From: Crocinitomicaceae bacterium
GTDB taxonomy: Bacteria > Bacteroidota > Bacteroidia > Flavobacteriales_D > Crocinitomicaceae
DNA length: 8,097 nucleotides
Assembly (NCBI GenBank): GCA_023264075.1
Contig: JALQTG010000026.1
Coordinates: 1 to 8,097 of the forward strand
Direction: 5' to 3'
Position numbers and translations under genes: made by a program. The notes under the pieces were generated by a model, which searched no databases, was not told where the DNA came from, and saw only the letters and a list, made by a program, of their open reading frames with translations. Positions 6,535 to 8,097 of the stretch are shown here, piece by piece; positions within the stretch are counted from its first letter, which is position 1, and each line of letters begins with the position of its first letter.

Positions 6535-7018
6535 AATAATAAGCGATTACTTGTTGCGCTTCTTGCACTTTTTGCGTTCCTATAAGCCGTTGCTTTCCAT
6601 TTTTAAGACGAATTATAATCCCCATATTTCCGGATACAGAATATGCTTGACCTTTTCCAGTTAAACTAACTCTCCATCCCCAACCGCCATAATCCTCCAT
6701 AGGTCGATATGATTGAACCGCTATATCCGCGATCTCCTCCCAAGCATACGAGATAGATTTCGGCTGAAAAGGACGAAAACGGCACCGAATACCCTTCTCG
6801 TCAATATGTGTTTCCAATCGCACCATAAGCAAACTCGAAAAGAAGAGTAAAACCAGTACTATCAAGAATATCAACCCTGAATCACCGATAGGATTGTTTC
6901 CAAAAGGAATACCAAAATAAAGCTGCTGAACTGCTCCAAAACCGCATACCCCGAATACTACAAACACTATCAGTAGTACCCACCATTGTCGAAAATACTG
7001 TTGTTCCAAATAGTCCAT
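6500..7018 (-). CDS. Two-helix membrane protein with conserved cytoplasmic (possibly PH-like) domain
   Basis: This 172-residue protein is a conserved hypothetical type I recall from Bacteroidota. Hydrophobic helices at 12-34 and 48-66 flank a short polar loop. The Arg/Lys-rich stretch after helix 2 (VRLETHIDEKGIRCRFRPF) puts the rest in the cytoplasm. The soluble part shows the family-like marks YAWEEI (91-96), YRPMEDYGGWG (104-114), GQAYSVSGNMG (123-133) and LIGTQK (145-150). The alternating strands and final helix suggest a bacterial PH-like fold, which is inference. No catalytic residues are evident. Its ATG (7018-7016) directly follows the TAA of the transglutaminase gene, so the two are probably translationally coupled and work together. 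The 3' end overlaps the transporter remnant by 35 bases. No clear terminator is seen. Confidence 0.8.
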   Translation of the reverse strand: MDYLEQQYFRQWWVLLIVFVVFGVCGFGAVQQLYFGIPFGNNPIGDSGLIFLIVLVLLFFSSLLMVRLETHIDEKGIRCRFRPFQPKSISYAWEEIADIAVQSYRPMEDYGGWGWRVSLTGKGQAYSVSGNMGIIIRLKNGKQRLIGTQKVQEAQQVIAYYFNHPEAATPTL

Positions 7019-8017
7019 TTAGACTTTCATTTCACTTTCGCGCACATCACTTTGATAGCGACCGCCTGGATAATTATCATTATAGTCAAAATTAATCCAA
7101 ATGTATCCTTTTGAATCTTGATAATAACGTATTGGCTTATCTCCTATTTCATCTGGAAAAAGAACAGTTTTCATGACGTGTGCAATATTATCAAGGTCCT
7201 TTTTATCCCCGATTTTTACCTCAGGATATACGTGACCGATAGAGGTTCCATCCGCACGTATTGTCGATGTTCGCACCAATTGAACCTCTCCACCAATTGC
7301 CCGAATACATGCAGCAATCATAATGGAATAATCATCACAATCACCTTTGAAAAGATCGTCAAATTTCAAATGACCTATGGTTTCACTAGCAGAAGAATAA
7401 TAATCTTCTCCAGAAGGATCATAGACATATACCCATCTACGTTTTACTTCCTTGAAAACAGAAAAGAACTGAATCACTTTTCGCTCGCGTACTAATTCAG
7501 CGTATTCTTGGAAATTTGCAGTGGCCATATTCCGAGCAAAGGTCACAACAATTGGATTATTGTAATCAATTGCTTTTCGGAGTTCATCCTCTTTTCTAAA
7601 CTTTTCGTTACGCATGAAAAAACGCTTTTCCAAACTCTCATCCCCAAGGTCATACAAGATTTTATTGTAATCTGTGTACAAATTCTCAAGGGTATATGCC
7701 CCTGAAAAATTAAGAATCGTTATCGCCACTAATGCAATAATGGAAAAGAAAACAAAAAAACCTTTGAAGCGCTTGATGAACAAAAACAACAAAAAGAAAA
7801 TGGCCATAAACAGTACAATGTGATCAATCCTAAAGCCATCCGATCCAAAAGGTAGTATGATTGAAGGCATGTACCTGTACAACAATATAAATAATGGGAA
7901 TGCCAATACCACTGTCAAAACGACTACAAATAAGAATGACGTAGAGTCGATGTTGTTTATTGTCTTGCTTGGCAAGGTAGGAAGCTCGATATACACATGC
8001 TTTAAAATGAACCTCAT
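7019..8017 (-). CDS. Membrane-anchored transglutaminase-like protein
   Basis: This 332-residue protein has three hydrophobic helices (about 27-48, 66-81 and 86-104). The short loop between helices 2 and 3 is basic (IKRFKG), so that loop is probably cytoplasmic and the large C-terminal domain periplasmic. Residues about 130-320 form a transglutaminase/cysteine-protease-like domain. KGDCDDYSIMIAACIRAIG carries the nucleophile Cys227, GHVYPEV carries His262, and INFDYND supplies the third-triad Asp311 (or Asp314). Such domains act as transglutaminases, peptidases or amidases; the substrate cannot be read here. The start at 8017 gives an intact N-terminus (MRFILKHVYIELP). No TAnnTTTG element is seen in the short upstream region. 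It is the first gene of a minus-strand pair with the 172-residue membrane protein, joined TAAATG. Confidence 0.82.
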   Translation of the reverse strand: MRFILKHVYIELPTLPSKTINNIDSTSFLFVVVLTVVLAFPLFILLYRYMPSIILPFGSDGFRIDHIVLFMAIFFLLFLFIKRFKGFFVFFSIIALVAITILNFSGAYTLENLYTDYNKILYDLGDESLEKRFFMRNEKFRKEDELRKAIDYNNPIVVTFARNMATANFQEYAELVRERKVIQFFSVFKEVKRRWVYVYDPSGEDYYSSASETIGHLKFDDLFKGDCDDYSIMIAACIRAIGGEVQLVRTSTIRADGTSIGHVYPEVKIGDKKDLDNIAHVMKTVLFPDEIGDKPIRYYQDSKGYIWINFDYNDNYPGGRYQSDVRESEMKV

Positions 8018-8051
8018 TGATGTGTGCTGAAAAAACAGGAGGTTTTAACTT

Positions 8052-8083
8052 GGTAAACTAAACACACTCATCAGGAGTTTACC
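8052..8083 (+). promoter_or_regulatory. Inverted repeat over the ribosome-binding site of the edge gene
   Basis: GGTAAACT (8052-8059) and AGTTTACC (8076-8083) are perfect 8-bp inverted repeats with a 16-base loop. The 3' arm touches the ATG at 8084. The AGGAG motif (8073-8077) lies half in the loop and half in the stem, so folding would restrict ribosome access. The repeat could equally be a protein-binding operator. Confidence 0.45.
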
Positions 8084-8097
8084 ATGAGCAAGAAACA
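8084..8097 (+). CDS. Start of a plus-strand gene, cut by the window edge
   Basis: An ATG at 8084 reads MSKK before the window ends. It has a good Shine-Dalgarno motif, AGGAG at 8073-8077, six bases upstream. This is unlike the other genes here, and it is divergent from the transglutaminase gene. Too little is visible to name a product. Starts of this form occur in insertion-sequence OrfA proteins among others, but that is only a guess. Confidence 0.4.

Noticed and set aside
7118..7705. Two plus-strand frames (125 and 65 codons).
   Set aside because: They are antisense to the transglutaminase-domain gene, whose catalytic motifs fix the coding strand.

Overview
The window looks like chromosomal DNA from an AT-rich member of the Bacteroidota, probably a Flavobacteriales-type organism. 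Three things suggest this. The methylmalonyl-CoA mutase small subunit is short and lacks its B12-like domain. Starts mostly lack Shine-Dalgarno motifs. The mutA upstream region carries a TTTG / TAnnTTTG promoter of the Bacteroidota housekeeping type. The lineage is an inference; no rRNA or other marker is present.

Layout. Positions 1-634 (minus) encode the N-terminal part of a leucine-rich-repeat protein with a hydrophobic N-terminal anchor or signal; its C-terminus lies off the left edge. Divergent from it, 682-1077 (plus) encodes a small secreted Spy/CpxP-like protein with two LTPEQ motifs, closed by a strong intrinsic terminator at 1082-1109. Convergent to that, 1099-2166 (minus) encodes a 355-residue protein of no recognised family whose motifs resemble a protein-kinase-like catalytic core. 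A 410-base gap (2167-2576) holds two oppositely oriented terminator hairpins that no visible gene feeds, plus the likely mutA promoter.

The central block, 2577-6024 (plus), is mutA-mutB, the two subunits of adenosylcobalamin-dependent methylmalonyl-CoA mutase, which interconverts (R)-methylmalonyl-CoA and succinyl-CoA in propionate metabolism. The reading frames overlap by 8 bases if the upstream mutB start is used. Directly behind the mutB amber stop, and in the same frame, lies the C-terminal half of an AI-2E/PerM-family membrane transporter (6025-6534), apparently a 5'-truncated gene.

The right part (6500-8017, minus) is a tightly coupled two-gene membrane operon. A three-helix membrane protein with a periplasmic transglutaminase-like domain (Cys/His/Asp triad visible) is followed with zero spacing (TAAATG) by a two-helix membrane protein with a conserved cytoplasmic domain, possibly PH-like. 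The last gene overlaps the end of the transporter remnant by 35 bases. At the right edge a new plus-strand gene begins at 8084, behind an AGGAG motif and an 8-bp inverted repeat that abuts the start codon.

No CRISPR array, tRNA or rRNA is visible, and no complete mobile element. The most rewarding leads are the kinase-like orphan, the transporter remnant fused in frame behind mutB, and the unexplained terminator pair.
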